From Salegentibacter sp. Hel_I_6 (GTDB lineage: Bacteria; Bacteroidota; Bacteroidia; Flavobacteriales; Flavobacteriaceae), in assembly GCF_000745315.1 (NCBI RefSeq), contig NZ_JQNQ01000001.1, positions 2,170,001-2,234,000 of the forward strand: DNA of 64,000 nt. Direction: 5' to 3'. The notes under the pieces are model-generated. The model searched no databases, was not told the origin of the DNA, and saw nothing but the letters and a program-made list of their open reading frames with translations. Positions 8,028 to 17,287 of the stretch are shown here, one piece after another. The position numbers were made by a program, and so were the translations under genes. Positions within the stretch are counted from its first letter, which is position 1; each line of letters opens with the position of its first letter.

Positions 8028-8996
8028 TTACTTCAACCTTGATTTAATTAATTTTTCGGAAACTTTGAGATTTATCTTTCTCCCTTCTTTTAAAGCTTTA
8101 GAATGATTAAAATAAATGGTTTTCCCATTTAAATCGGACTCAATTAACCAGGTTTCACCTTTAAACCAGGATTTTTTTACTTCGGCTTTAATTCCTGCTT
8201 TTTGGGTTAGTTTGATTTCTTCTGGGTAAAGAATTGCTTTTTTTCGGCTGCTTTCATCTTCAGCCAAATCCTTCAGCATAAGTTCATTTACATCGCCAAA
8301 AAGGGAGGCAACATATTTATTGGGCGGATTTTGATATAATTTTTCAGGAGCATTTTCAGCATAAATCTTTGCGTTTTTTAGTACGATAGTTTTATCAGCA
8401 AAAGAAAGCGCATCGGTGCTATCGTGTGTGGCAACTATACAAGCAATATTATTTTGCTTGAGATATGCGAAAAGTCGTCGGCGTAAATTATTTTTTCTAA
8501 AATGATCTATATGGCTAAAAGGTTCGTCCAGTAAAAGTAGTTCGGGTTCATTGGCCAGGGCTCTTGCCAAAGCTACGCGCTGTTGTTGGCCACCGCTTAA
8601 GAGTTTCGCTTTTTTATCGGCAAGCTCGGTCATTTCCACAACTTCCAGCAACTCTTTAATGCGTTTTTTCTTTTTTTGAGGATATTGGTTACTAAGATAT
8701 TTTCCAATATTATCGGCAACATTTAAGGGAAGCATTAAATCAAAATCCTGCGCTAAATATTTAATAAAAGGCTCTCCCGGAACCAGATTGAAATTTGGGC
8801 CTAATAATTCCTTTTCTCCCCAAAAGATCTCTCCATCGGTATGAAGTAAGCCATAAATAAGTTTAAGTAAGGTACTTTTTCCGCAGCCACTTTCTCCAAT
8901 TATCGAGAGATTTTCTCCTTTTTCAAGCTTAAAACTTATGTTTTTTAAAACTGATTCTTCAGCGTAGGCAAAGGAGACATTTTTGAGTTTCAGCAT
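8028..8996 (-). CDS. ABC transporter ATP-binding protein, PotA/FbpC-like
   Basis: The 322-residue ATPase has Walker A GESGCGKST (about residues 36-44), Q-loop YLAQD, signature LSGGQQQRVALARAL, Walker B LLLLDEP and the switch His in VATHDS. After the nucleotide-binding domain (to about residue 230) comes an extra domain of some 90 residues resembling the TOBE/regulatory region of anion, iron and polyamine importers. The residue before the Walker B glutamate and the D-loop are normal, so it should hydrolyse ATP. No permease or binding protein is adjacent, so the substrate is unknown. It is followed on the same strand by nothing, and converges with the GreA-like gene. Confidence 0.8.
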   Translation of the reverse strand: MLKLKNVSFAYAEESVLKNISFKLEKGENLSIIGESGCGKSTLLKLIYGLLHTDGEIFWGEKELLGPNFNLVPGEPFIKYLAQDFDLMLPLNVADNIGKYLSNQYPQKKKKRIKELLEVVEMTELADKKAKLLSGGQQQRVALARALANEPELLLLDEPFSHIDHFRKNNLRRRLFAYLKQNNIACIVATHDSTDALSFADKTIVLKNAKIYAENAPEKLYQNPPNKYVASLFGDVNELMLKDLAEDESSRKKAILYPEEIKLTQKAGIKAEVKKSWFKGETWLIESDLNGKTIYFNHSKALKEGRKINLKVSEKLIKSRLK

Positions 8997-9049
8997 AAAA
9001 TTATTTTGTCCCTACAAGTTAGGCTTTTCCCAATTCTTAGGAAAGTAAC

Positions 9050-10096
9050 TTAAACATCGTCGTAGTCTACTTTTAGTTTTGGTGTAAGTGGTTGTGCCTG
9101 GCACGTAAGGATCAAACCTTCTTCTATTTCTTCATCAGTTAAGATCTGGTTTTTTCGCATTTCGGCTTTTCCTTCTACGATCCTGGCAATACAGCTGCTG
9201 CAAATCCCGCCCTGGCAGGAATAAGGCACATCTAAATCATTTTCTAAAGCGGCGTCTAAGACTGTTTCTTTGGTATCCATTGAGAACGTAGTTTCCTCGT
9301 CGTCTACCATAATGGTAAGTTCGGTTTTACCTTCTACATTGGTTTCTATGGCGCCGGTTTCTTCAGATGTAAATAGCTCGTAAAGAATTTTGTCTTCGGT
9401 TACGCCGTTTTGTTTTAAAACATCACTTACCTGGTTGATCATTGCTTCAGGTCCACAAAGATAGAATGCATCAAAAGAATGATCTTTAAATTTATTTTTA
9501 ACTATAAAGTTTACTGTACTGGTTTCAATTCTTCCAAAGTGAGAATTGTCTTCTCTCGTACGGCTGTAAACAAATTCAACAAAAAGCCTGTCTGGGAATT
9601 TAGCTTGAAGTTCAAGTAATTCCTTAAAAAATATAGTGTCTTCTGGAGCTTTATTTCCGTAGGTAAGTACAAACCTGCTTTTTGGTTCTTCAGCTAAAAC
9701 AGTTTTTATAATAGACAATACAGGGGTAATTCCGCTTCCCGCGGCAAAAGCTGCATAAGATTTTGCTTCGGCGGTAGGTTTTAAAATAAATTTCCCTTCT
9801 GGCGGATGAACTTCTAAAATATCGCCTGCGTTAAGCTTATTATTAGCGATTACCGAGAATTTGCCGCCTTCCACTTCTTTTACGGTCACTTTAAATTCTC
9901 CTGAATTTGGTGCTGAACAAAGGGAATAAGCGCGTCTTAGTTCTTCTTCGCCTAATTTTATTTTTATGGTGATATACTGGCCCGCATCAAATTTAAATTC
10001 ATCTTTTAGGTTCTCTGGAATCTCAAAAGATAAGCTCACTGCCTGCGGGGTTTCCCTAATTACTTCTTTAATCTCTAACGGAAAAAACTGACTCAT
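9050..10096 (-). CDS. PaaE-type ferredoxin reductase with C-terminal 2Fe-2S domain
   Basis: The 348-residue flavoprotein has an FAD domain (RAYSLCSAP near residue 55), an NAD(P) domain (AAGSGITPVLS near residue 115 and YLCGPEAMI) and a C-terminal plant-type ferredoxin domain with CQGGICSSC plus a distal cysteine in LTCQAQP. This is the layout of phenylacetyl-CoA epoxidase reductase PaaE and related reductases. No paaABCD genes are nearby, so it may serve another oxygenase or desaturase. I start at ATG 10096 (MSQFFPLEIKEV); a TTG at 10117 gives seven more residues but coincides with the promoter box. Confidence 0.85.
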   Translation of the reverse strand: MSQFFPLEIKEVIRETPQAVSLSFEIPENLKDEFKFDAGQYITIKIKLGEEELRRAYSLCSAPNSGEFKVTVKEVEGGKFSVIANNKLNAGDILEVHPPEGKFILKPTAEAKSYAAFAAGSGITPVLSIIKTVLAEEPKSRFVLTYGNKAPEDTIFFKELLELQAKFPDRLFVEFVYSRTREDNSHFGRIETSTVNFIVKNKFKDHSFDAFYLCGPEAMINQVSDVLKQNGVTEDKILYELFTSEETGAIETNVEGKTELTIMVDDEETTFSMDTKETVLDAALENDLDVPYSCQGGICSSCIARIVEGKAEMRKNQILTDEEIEEGLILTCQAQPLTPKLKVDYDDV

Positions 10097-10114
10097 CAAA
10101 AAATTTATTTTTGG

Positions 10115-10122
10115 CAAAAATA
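10115..10122 (-). promoter_or_regulatory. -7 promoter box for the ferredoxin reductase
   Basis: On the minus strand TATTTTTG matches TAnnTTTG exactly, 18 bases before the ATG at 10096. Its TTG is in frame with the gene. An alternative TACTTTG lies just upstream, with a TTG 20 bases further up. Confidence 0.6.
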
Positions 10123-10288
10123 CAAAGTATGTGAAATTAAAGAGTGTAACAAATACCTAAATTTCTATACTTGTATAGGAAAAGGCTCTAGTTGTAGCAA
10201 TAAGTATTAAATCTTTATTAGAAACGACTGAATTTTTTTGGTGAACTCACGGCGTTTTAATCCTGTTTTTCGGGGAAATCTTTATAGT

Positions 10289-11770
10289 ATGTTTAAACGG
10301 TTTTTGTGGTTAGAATGGAAATCTTTTTTTCGCTCGGCAAGTGTGGGAAAGAGTATTGGACTTAAAATTCTACTTATTTTCCTGGCTTTATATTTTTCAG
10401 TAGCATTTCTTGCTCTTGGAATTGGTCTTTATCCTTTGCTGCAAAAGGCTTTTCCAGATCAGGATCCTTTAGAGTTGGTAAATCGCTTTGTTTTGCTTTG
10501 GCTGGTTTTTGAGCTCGGTTTTAGGTTTATGCTGCAAACACTGCCGGTTTTAGATATAAAGCCGCTTCTAAATTTGCCCATCGCAAGACGAAAAGCAGTG
10601 AATTTTGTACTTATAAAGTCTATTTATTCCTTTTTTAATTTTTTACCATTATTTATAATTATTCCCTTCGGAATTTTTTGCATCTATAAGTCTGATTATG
10701 GAACCTGGAATATTTTAGGTTGGATGATAGCAATGATTGCTATTACTCAGTGCATAAATTTTCTGAATTTTATTATTAAAAAGAAATTTACCGATAATTT
10801 AAAAGCATTGATTCCGGTATTTCTTTTGGTTATTGTATTGGGTGCACTGGAGTATTTCAATGTTTTTGAAGTAAGTTTTTGGTTTGGGAAAATGTTGGAT
10901 TTCCTGGTTTTAAAGCCGTACCTGGCAATTATTCCAATACTTTTGGTTGTAGTTTTATATAAGTGGAATCAACTTAACCTGGAAAGCAAATTTTATCTTG
11001 ATGCAGGCTTAAAAGCAAAACAACAAGCCGTAAATACGCAGGATTTTGGTTGGACAAAAAAGTTTGGAACACTTGCTCCTTTTCTTCAGCAGGACCTAAA
11101 ACTGATTTGGCGGAATAAAAGGCCTAAAACTACCATCTATATGTCCTTAATTTTGCTCGGCTATGGTCTTTTTGTCTATCCCACTGAGATGTATTCGCAT
11201 TCGGCATTTTACGTTTTTGTAGGTATTTTTATGACAGGTATTTTTATGATCAATTTTGGGCAGTTTGTGCCTTCGTGGGACGCATCTTACTATCCTTTGA
11301 TAATGTCGCAAAATATTCCAGTGAAAGATTATCTGGCTTCTAAAGCAATGTTGCTTAGCTTTAGTGTTATTATTCTTGCAATTCTTACTACACCTTATAT
11401 TTATTTTGGTTGGAATATCTTGTTGATTAATATGGTAGCAGCTTTATATAATATTGGTGTAAATGTTCCAATCTTGCTTTATTCTGGTTCTTTCAATAAG
11501 AAGAGGATAGATCTTGATAAGAGCCCATTTATGAATTACCAGGGCACAGGCGCAGCCCAATGGATAGTGGGACTTCCCTTAATGTTTTTGCCAATACTAA
11601 TCTTCTGGCTTTTAGACTATTTTATAGGATTCAAGACCGCTTTGTTAGGACTTTCAGGTTTAGGAGCGCTCGGTTTAATACTTCGCCCTCAAATTATGCA
11701 ATACCTTGCCCGGGTTTACCGAAAAAGAAAATACGCAATGATTAATGGTTTTAAACAAACCGGCGACTAA
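10289..11770 (+). CDS. ABC-2 type membrane protein, DUF5687 family
   Basis: The 493-residue protein contains about a dozen hydrophobic segments, beginning near residue 25 and ending near residue 465, and starts MFKRFLWLEWKSFFRSAS, typical of Bacteroidota DUF5687 permeases. An upstream in-frame TTG at 10238 would add 17 unlikely residues, so ATG 10289 is preferred. The following gene, 11 bp downstream, is an ABC ATPase, so the two form an exporter of the ABC-2 kind; the cargo is unknown. The protein likely forms the membrane pore as a homodimer (inference). Confidence 0.8.
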   Translation: MFKRFLWLEWKSFFRSASVGKSIGLKILLIFLALYFSVAFLALGIGLYPLLQKAFPDQDPLELVNRFVLLWLVFELGFRFMLQTLPVLDIKPLLNLPIARRKAVNFVLIKSIYSFFNFLPLFIIIPFGIFCIYKSDYGTWNILGWMIAMIAITQCINFLNFIIKKKFTDNLKALIPVFLLVIVLGALEYFNVFEVSFWFGKMLDFLVLKPYLAIIPILLVVVLYKWNQLNLESKFYLDAGLKAKQQAVNTQDFGWTKKFGTLAPFLQQDLKLIWRNKRPKTTIYMSLILLGYGLFVYPTEMYSHSAFYVFVGIFMTGIFMINFGQFVPSWDASYYPLIMSQNIPVKDYLASKAMLLSFSVIILAILTTPYIYFGWNILLINMVAALYNIGVNVPILLYSGSFNKKRIDLDKSPFMNYQGTGAAQWIVGLPLMFLPILIFWLLDYFIGFKTALLGLSGLGALGLILRPQIMQYLARVYRKRKYAMINGFKQTGD

Positions 11771-11781
11771 AATTTTTAATT

Positions 11782-12507
11782 ATGATAACAGCTACAAACC
11801 TTAGTAAAATATACGGCGGCACAAAAGTGCTAAACATAGATCATCTGGATATCCCATCTGGGCAAAGTTTTGGTCTTGTAGGGAATAACGGAGCCGGTAA
11901 AACTACATTTTTCAGTCTTTTGTTAGATCTTATTCAGCCAACTACCGGGAACATTTTTAATCACGAGATCACGGTGAGTCAAAGTGAAGATTGGAAGCCT
12001 TTTACCGCTTCTTTTATAGATGAAAGTTTTTTAATTGGCTATTTAACGCCAGAGGAATACTTCTACTTCGTAGGGGAATTACGCGGAGCCAATAAAGCAG
12101 ATATCGATTCATTTTTAGCCAATTTCGAAGATTTTTTTCACGGGGAAATCTTAGGACGAAAAAAATATTTACGCGATCTCTCTAAAGGAAATCAGAAAAA
12201 AGTGGGGATTGTTGCGGCTTTAATAGGAAATCCCAAAGTGGTGATATTAGATGAGCCTTTTGCTAATTTAGATCCAACCACTCAAATTCGCCTAAAAAAG
12301 ATCATTAAAGAATTGACAGAAAATAGGGAAGTTACGGTATTAATTTCCAGCCACGATCTTATTCACGTGACAGAGGTTTGTGAGCGTATTGTAGTTTTAG
12401 ATAAAGGTGAACAGGTAAAAGATATAATAACTTCTGAAGCTACTTTAAGTGAATTAGAAAGCTATTTTTCTCGTGAGATTGGTGCGATCCAGGTTGAAGA
12501 ACTATAA
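11782..12507 (+). CDS. ABC transporter ATP-binding protein, partner of the DUF5687 permease
   Basis: The 241-residue ATPase has Walker A GNNGAGKTT (about residues 34-42), signature-like LSKGNQKKVGIVAAL, Walker B VVILDEP and the switch His in SSHDL. The signature LSKGN replaces LSGGQ, which is common in ABC-2 export ATPases of the CcmA/NatA type. It lies 11 bp after the permease gene and completes the two-gene exporter. Neither gene hints at a substrate. Confidence 0.88.
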   Translation: MITATNLSKIYGGTKVLNIDHLDIPSGQSFGLVGNNGAGKTTFFSLLLDLIQPTTGNIFNHEITVSQSEDWKPFTASFIDESFLIGYLTPEEYFYFVGELRGANKADIDSFLANFEDFFHGEILGRKKYLRDLSKGNQKKVGIVAALIGNPKVVILDEPFANLDPTTQIRLKKIIKELTENREVTVLISSHDLIHVTEVCERIVVLDKGEQVKDIITSEATLSELESYFSREIGAIQVEEL

Positions 12508-12515
12508 CGAATTGG

Positions 12516-12545
12516 TTTGCGTTTGTAAAAAGAAGCGTATTTTTG
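12516..12545 (+). promoter_or_regulatory. Promoter for sprE
   Basis: TTTG (12516-12519), an 18-base spacer and TATTTTTG (12538-12545) give a full match to the Bacteroidota -33/-7 pattern, some 50 bases before the sprE start. Confidence 0.7.
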
Positions 12546-12597
12546 AACACTAAACAAACTGATTTTTAGTTATAAAGCCATAGAGAACCGGTTAATT

Positions 12598-15108
12598 TTG
12601 AATACAATTACCAAACTTACTTTATTGTTGCTCCTTCTTGGGAGTATCGCTGGCTGTTCGCGCAAAAAAAATACCTTCGTAAACCGAAACTGGCATGCAG
12701 TTACCACAGAGTATAATACCCTGTATAACGGTAATCTTGGTCTTGAACAGGGAAAGGAAGAATTAAACCAAAATTATGCCGATAATTATTGGGATATCCT
12801 TCCTATTGAGCGTATGCAAATTGATGAAAATATTGTTCTTCCAGACAGTATTCGAAATCAAAATTTTGGCTATGCCGAAGAAAAAGCGGTAAAAGCAATT
12901 CAGCGTCACTCGATGTTGATAGAGGGAAAAGAAAATAATCCACAAATAGATGAAGCTTATTTATTACTGGGAAAAGCCCGGTATTTCGACCAGCGTTTTA
13001 TTCCCGCACTGGAAGCTTTTAATTATATTCTAAGGAGTTATCCTGGTAGTAATAATATTATCCACGCCCGGGTTTGGCGTGAAAAAACGCATATGCGCCT
13101 GGACAATAATCGTCTTGCCATTAACAATCTCAAAAAAGTGCTGGACCTTGAACATTTGCAAGAGCAGGATATAGCCGATGCCAGCGCAGCAATGGCGCAA
13201 GCCTACATCAATCTACGGCATTTAGATAGCGCGGTTGTGCCATTAAGGAATGCAGCCGAATTTACCGGAAACAACGAAGAAAAAGGACGTTATTTTTATA
13301 TCCTTGGCCAGCTAAATAATGAATTAGGCCAGGTTGCTGAGGCTAATGCTGCTTTTGACGAAGTAATAGATCTAAACAGAAAATCTCCCCGAATTTATAT
13401 GATCAATGCTTATGTTCAAAAAGCAAGGAATTTTGAGCTGGGTCGTGGCAACAATTACGAATTGCGAGAAATGCTTCGCGAACTTGAAGAAGACCGTGAA
13501 AACAGGCCATTTTTAGATAAGATCTACTTTCAGGTTGGAGAGTATTATAATCGCTTAGATTCTATAAATACTGCTGTAGATTATTATAAAAAATCCCTTC
13601 GTGAACCCACTAGTGATATTTTTTTGCGGTCAATTAATTATGAAATTCTCGCTAATATAAATTTCGACGGAAGTAATTATGTGCTTGCCAGCAAATATTT
13701 TGATAGTACGCTTACCGAGATGGATCCTCAGTTAAGAGAATTCAGAGCTATAAAAAAGAAAAGGGATAACCTGGAAGATGTTATAAGGTATGAAGATGTA
13801 GCTTATAAAAACGATAGTATATTGCGATTGAGCCAGATGACGCCTGCCGCGCAATTAGATTATTTTAAAAATTACACCACAGATTTACGGGCAAAACTAG
13901 AAGCAGATAATAATGCAGCCGCGATGCCGGTAGTTTTACCAGAAATAGCATCGGGATCACCAGGTTCAGCGCGCAGTTTTTACTTTTACAACGAAGCCAG
14001 GATGCAACAGGGAAGACGGGAGTTTTTAAATCAATGGGGCGATCGGCCATTAGCCGATAACTGGCGATGGGCAGAGGTGAGTTTTGAAACAGACGATGCT
14101 ATGGCAGAAGAAGCCGGTCTTTCTCAGCAAATTTTAGATAGCGATCCAAGAATTGATCCTTATACTTACATCAATCAAATTCCTACAGATTTGGCGGTTT
14201 TAGATACCATAACCCGCAATAGGGATTTTGCATATTACCAGCTGGGAATTATTTATAAAGAGAATTTCAGGGAATATGAAATGGCACAGGCCAGATTAGA
14301 AGCGGTGCTGGAAATATCTTCAGATGAGCGCCTTATTTTACCTTCCATGTATAATCTCTATCAGATTTATCAAACCACAAATCAAAGTTTTAAGGCTGAA
14401 GAAATGAAGCAGGAAATTTTGCAGAATTATCCCGATTCCCGCTATGCCGCTTATATTTTAAATCCTGAAAGTATACGAGAAGACGAGAACTCTCCTGAAG
14501 CGATTTATGCTGATCTTTATCGTGAATTTGAGAAGCAAAATTTCAGTAGTGTTATTGCTGAAACAAATAGATATTTGTCAGAATTTACCGGGGATGCGAT
14601 TGTACCAAAATTAGAATTATTAAAAGCTCAGGCAAGTGGAAGGCTTTTGGGATTGGAGGCTTATAAAAGTGCATTAAATAATCTCGCATTAAGCTACCCG
14701 CAAACCCAGGAAGGTAAAAAAGCGCAGCAGATATTAAATAAATCAATTCCGCAGCTAAGCGGCTTGAAATTTAATACAGATAGCCTGCAGCAAAATTATA
14801 AGTTGCTATATCGTTTTGAAGTTTCAGAAAAGGAAGCGGCTTCAGCTTTAAAAGAAAAGATAGAAACAGCGATTTCAGAAATAAATTACGATCAACTTTC
14901 GGTGTCCCTGGATATTTATAATCCCGATGAGGTTTTTGTGATTGTACACGGCCTTCAGGATCTTAACCGTGCAGAAGGTTTTGCTGAATTACTTCAAATA
15001 AATGAAGATTATTTAGTTGAAAAGGAACCTATAAAGATTTCAACAGAAAATTATAGAATCGTGCAAATTCAAAAGAATATAGCCGATTTTCCAAGTCCTG
15101 TTAATTAA
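12598..15108 (+). CDS. sprE: Gliding-motility / type IX secretion TPR lipoprotein SprE (PorW)
   Basis: The 836-residue protein begins with a lipoprotein signal (LLLLLLGSIAGC, modified Cys about residue 20), then CSRKKNTFVNRNWHAVTTEYN, which I recognise from flavobacterial SprE/PorW. The remainder is a series of tetratricopeptide-like helical repeats (for example AYLLLGKARYFDQRFIPALEAF near residue 121) and ends in a short beta-rich tail. SprE/PorW is a periplasm-facing lipoprotein needed for type IX secretion and gliding. The start is TTG at 12598: no ATG precedes the signal peptide, and the upstream frame closes at 12544 with only CTG, ATA or ATT as alternatives. Confidence 0.88.
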   Translation: MNTITKLTLLLLLLGSIAGCSRKKNTFVNRNWHAVTTEYNTLYNGNLGLEQGKEELNQNYADNYWDILPIERMQIDENIVLPDSIRNQNFGYAEEKAVKAIQRHSMLIEGKENNPQIDEAYLLLGKARYFDQRFIPALEAFNYILRSYPGSNNIIHARVWREKTHMRLDNNRLAINNLKKVLDLEHLQEQDIADASAAMAQAYINLRHLDSAVVPLRNAAEFTGNNEEKGRYFYILGQLNNELGQVAEANAAFDEVIDLNRKSPRIYMINAYVQKARNFELGRGNNYELREMLRELEEDRENRPFLDKIYFQVGEYYNRLDSINTAVDYYKKSLREPTSDIFLRSINYEILANINFDGSNYVLASKYFDSTLTEMDPQLREFRAIKKKRDNLEDVIRYEDVAYKNDSILRLSQMTPAAQLDYFKNYTTDLRAKLEADNNAAAMPVVLPEIASGSPGSARSFYFYNEARMQQGRREFLNQWGDRPLADNWRWAEVSFETDDAMAEEAGLSQQILDSDPRIDPYTYINQIPTDLAVLDTITRNRDFAYYQLGIIYKENFREYEMAQARLEAVLEISSDERLILPSMYNLYQIYQTTNQSFKAEEMKQEILQNYPDSRYAAYILNPESIREDENSPEAIYADLYREFEKQNFSSVIAETNRYLSEFTGDAIVPKLELLKAQASGRLLGLEAYKSALNNLALSYPQTQEGKKAQQILNKSIPQLSGLKFNTDSLQQNYKLLYRFEVSEKEAASALKEKIETAISEINYDQLSVSLDIYNPDEVFVIVHGLQDLNRAEGFAELLQINEDYLVEKEPIKISTENYRIVQIQKNIADFPSPVN

Positions 15109-15127
15109 GATTTTTTCAGCATAAAGT

Positions 15128-15358
15128 ATGAAAAACGAGAACTTAAATAAATACCTGGGGTTTGTAAATATTGCCTTTCAAATGGGAATTATAATTGCCG
15201 GTGGGGTTTTGTTGGGCATCTGGTTAGACGGCAAATTCCCTAATAAATATTCGGCATTTACTATTTCTTTATCCTTATTGGGCGTTTTTATAGCGCTTTA
15301 CCAGGTGTATAGAAGTGTAATTAAAATGAGTGAAGAAGACGAAAAAAATGAAAAATGA
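15128..15358 (+). CDS. AtpZ/AtpI-like ATP synthase accessory protein
   Basis: The 76-residue protein has two predicted membrane helices (about residues 13-32 and 42-62) with the GxxLGxWLDxKFP motif (GVLLGIWLDGKFP) typical of AtpZ/AtpI-family proteins, which assist c-ring assembly or Mg2+ supply for the F1Fo enzyme. It opens the ATP synthase locus and lies only 20 bp after sprE, so some transcription may read through from sprE. The acidic C-terminal tail (KMSEEDEKNEK) overlaps the next gene by 11 bases. Confidence 0.75.
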   Translation: MKNENLNKYLGFVNIAFQMGIIIAGGVLLGIWLDGKFPNKYSAFTISLSLLGVFIALYQVYRSVIKMSEEDEKNEK

Positions 15359-15731
15359 ATTATTGGCTTTCTTAAAACGATTGCTGCCCTTTACTATATT
15401 ACTTTGGCTTATACAATTTCTTTTGCAGCGCTACGTGTTAGACATGGATTTCTATTATAGCAGCTTAAGCATTTATCTCTTTCACTTTTTCGCAACTTTT
15501 GCTATTTATTTATGCCTGGTTTTTGTTTATAAGAATTTCACCGATAAAACTGGTTTTGCATTTATGGGATTGAGTTTATTTAAAATGGTGGCAGCAGTGA
15601 TTTTTTTACTTCCCTTAGTCTTAAGCGATGTAAATGCCGTGTTTGCTAATATACTTGCCTTTTTTATTCCTTACTTTTTGTATTTAGTCTTTGAGACCCT
15701 ATATGCCGTGAAGCTAATAAACAAAGCTTAA
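15348..15731 (+). CDS. Small four-helix membrane protein in the ATP synthase locus
   Basis: The 127-residue protein shows four hydrophobic segments (about residues 10-25, 35-55, 65-85 and 95-115) and nothing catalytic. I start at the ATG at 15348, overlapping the previous gene; a start six codons upstream is possible. Its place between AtpZ-like and atpB is where AtpI sits in other bacteria, so an accessory role in Fo assembly is likely, by context only. I do not recognise a named family with certainty (DUF6168 is my best guess). Confidence 0.6.
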   Translation: MKNELLAFLKRLLPFTILLWLIQFLLQRYVLDMDFYYSSLSIYLFHFFATFAIYLCLVFVYKNFTDKTGFAFMGLSLFKMVAAVIFLLPLVLSDVNAVFANILAFFIPYFLYLVFETLYAVKLINKA

Positions 15732-15815
15732 ATTACTGTTTATCAGTTATAATAATAAAAATAACGCTTTTGCTAAAATTTTAGTTTGGGCGCTTTTAAA
15801 TAAGAATTAAAAGTA

Positions 15816-15823
15816 TACCTTTG
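15816..15823 (+). promoter_or_regulatory. -7 promoter box before atpB
   Basis: TACCTTTG followed by CACCCG matches TAnnTTTG exactly. The TTG is in frame with atpB and yields a false 15-residue extension starting Met-His-Pro, just as at 1334. A TTTG at 15785 is 27 bases upstream, longer than usual. Confidence 0.65.
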
Positions 15824-15865
15824 CACCCGAATTTAGAGCCCATAATTTTAAGCAGAACAGGTACT

Positions 15866-16951
15866 ATGATAGCACATAAATCTTTAAAGATTATAGTGAC
15901 GTTTACACTAGCCTTAGCCTTACTTCCTTTTAACGCTTTTGCCAAGGACGATTCTCAGGCAGAAGAATCTAAAGAATTTAACCCAACAGACATGATTATG
16001 CACCATATTGGTGATTCTCATGGCTGGCATTTTTTTGGTGAAGGAGAAAGTTCATTTACTTTACCACTCCCGGTAATTCTTTTTACTAACAATGGTATGG
16101 TTACTTTTATGTCCAGTGAATTTCACCACGATACTGAAGGGCATCACGTAGTAGAAAAAGATGGGATGCGTTTTGTTAATTATCACGAAGATATTTACAA
16201 ATTAGATGCAGGTGCTGAAACTGTTGAGTTTGATGAAGAGCATAATGTGTTAAATGCTAGTAAACCCTGGGATTTTTCTATAACCAAGAACGTAGCTGCT
16301 ATGTTGCTAACGGTTATTTTGATGTTGATCTTCTTCTTTGGTTTGGCAGGACATCATAAAAAGAGTAAAAATGCGCCGGCAGGCTTCAATAATATTTTAG
16401 AGACTTTAGTACTTTTTGTGCGCGATGAGATCGCTAGACCTCAAATTGGTGATAAGAAGTATATGAAGTTTATGCCGTTTTTATTAACTGTATTTTTCTT
16501 TATCTGGATTACTAACCTATTAGGTTTGTTGCCAGGTGCTGCCAATGTAACAGGTAATATAGCGGTAACCGTTTCTTTAGGACTTTTTACACTGGCTTTA
16601 ATATTGATAAACGGAAATAAAGATTTTTGGAAACACACATTGTGGATGCCGGGAATACCTACTTTTGTGAAGCCTATTTTAGCGGTGGTAGAGGTACTTG
16701 GCTTAATTATTAAGCCGGTAGCACTTATGATTCGTTTATTTGCGAATATTACCGCGGGTCACATTATTATATTGAGTTTAATAGGATTGATATTTATACT
16801 GGAAAGTGCTGGAGTTGCCGGGATCTCGGTTCCTTTTGCCCTTTTCATCACAATACTGGAATTGTTAGTAGCATTCCTTCAAGCGTTTATTTTTACAATG
16901 CTGTCGGCCCTGTTTATCGGGATGGCGGTTGCGGAACATGAACATCATTAA
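15866..16951 (+). CDS. atpB: ATP synthase Fo subunit a
   Basis: Subunit a forms the proton half-channels against the c-ring. The essential arginine is in ALMIRLFANITAGHI (about residue 290), and the final helices match the family. The 361-residue protein is longer than the roughly 270 residues of E. coli: it begins with a cleavable-looking signal peptide (about residues 1-26, ending FNAFA) and a His-rich soluble region of about 120 residues before the first core helix, a pattern known in Bacteroidota. ATG 15866 gives the signal peptide; the upstream TTG at 15821 lies in the promoter. Confidence 0.94.
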   Translation: MIAHKSLKIIVTFTLALALLPFNAFAKDDSQAEESKEFNPTDMIMHHIGDSHGWHFFGEGESSFTLPLPVILFTNNGMVTFMSSEFHHDTEGHHVVEKDGMRFVNYHEDIYKLDAGAETVEFDEEHNVLNASKPWDFSITKNVAAMLLTVILMLIFFFGLAGHHKKSKNAPAGFNNILETLVLFVRDEIARPQIGDKKYMKFMPFLLTVFFFIWITNLLGLLPGAANVTGNIAVTVSLGLFTLALILINGNKDFWKHTLWMPGIPTFVKPILAVVEVLGLIIKPVALMIRLFANITAGHIIILSLIGLIFILESAGVAGISVPFALFITILELLVAFLQAFIFTMLSALFIGMAVAEHEHH

Positions 16952-16974
16952 TTTTAATTTTTAATTTTTATACT

Positions 16975-17199
16975 ATGGAATTATTACACGTAGGTCTTGC
17001 AGCTTTAGGAGCTGGATTAGCAGTTGTTGGAGCCGCTATTGGCGTTGGTAAAATTGGCGGTGCCGCAATGGACGCTATTGCCCGTCAACCGGAAGCTTCT
17101 GGAAAAATCCAGACTGCAATGATTATTGCTGCTGCACTTGTAGAGGGTGTTGCTCTTTTTGGAGTTGTAGCTGCGCTTTTAGGTGTATTGACCACCTAA
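16975..17199 (+). CDS. atpE: ATP synthase Fo subunit c
   Basis: The 74-residue hairpin protein has two membrane helices joined by the ARQPEA loop. The ion-carrying carboxylate is the glutamate in AALVEGVALFG. It is followed by Gly rather than Ser/Thr, so the Na+-type ligand set is not present and proton coupling is expected. A lysine lies in the first helix (GVGKIGG), which I believe is normal for Bacteroidota. A terminator-like hairpin follows, possibly lowering expression of the genes downstream relative to subunit c, which is needed in many copies. Confidence 0.97.
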   Translation: MELLHVGLAALGAGLAVVGAAIGVGKIGGAAMDAIARQPEASGKIQTAMIIAAALVEGVALFGVVAALLGVLTT

Positions 17200-17212
17200 G
17201 AAGATTTCAAAA

Positions 17213-17249
17213 ACCCATTCGTAACGGTTGGTTGCGAATGGGCTTTTTA
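17213..17249 (+). terminator. Internal attenuator between atpE and atpF
   Basis: CCCATTCG (17213-17220 area) pairs with CGAATGGG, extended by AAC/GTT, and is followed by CTTTTT. It lies inside the operon, so partial termination would favour subunits a and c over b, delta, alpha and gamma. Confidence 0.7.
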
Positions 17250-17287
17250 AAAAATGATGTTAACAGGTATTATATAAATAAAGAATT

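Noticed and set aside
7876..8106. 76-codon frame after the GreA-like gene
   Set aside because: It lies on a composite repeat and runs into the opposite-strand ABC gene; the residues show no domain.
8028..10096. ABC ATPase and ferredoxin reductase as a functional pair
   Set aside because: They share a strand and lie 53 bp apart, but no permease, binding protein or oxygenase gene supports a joint system.
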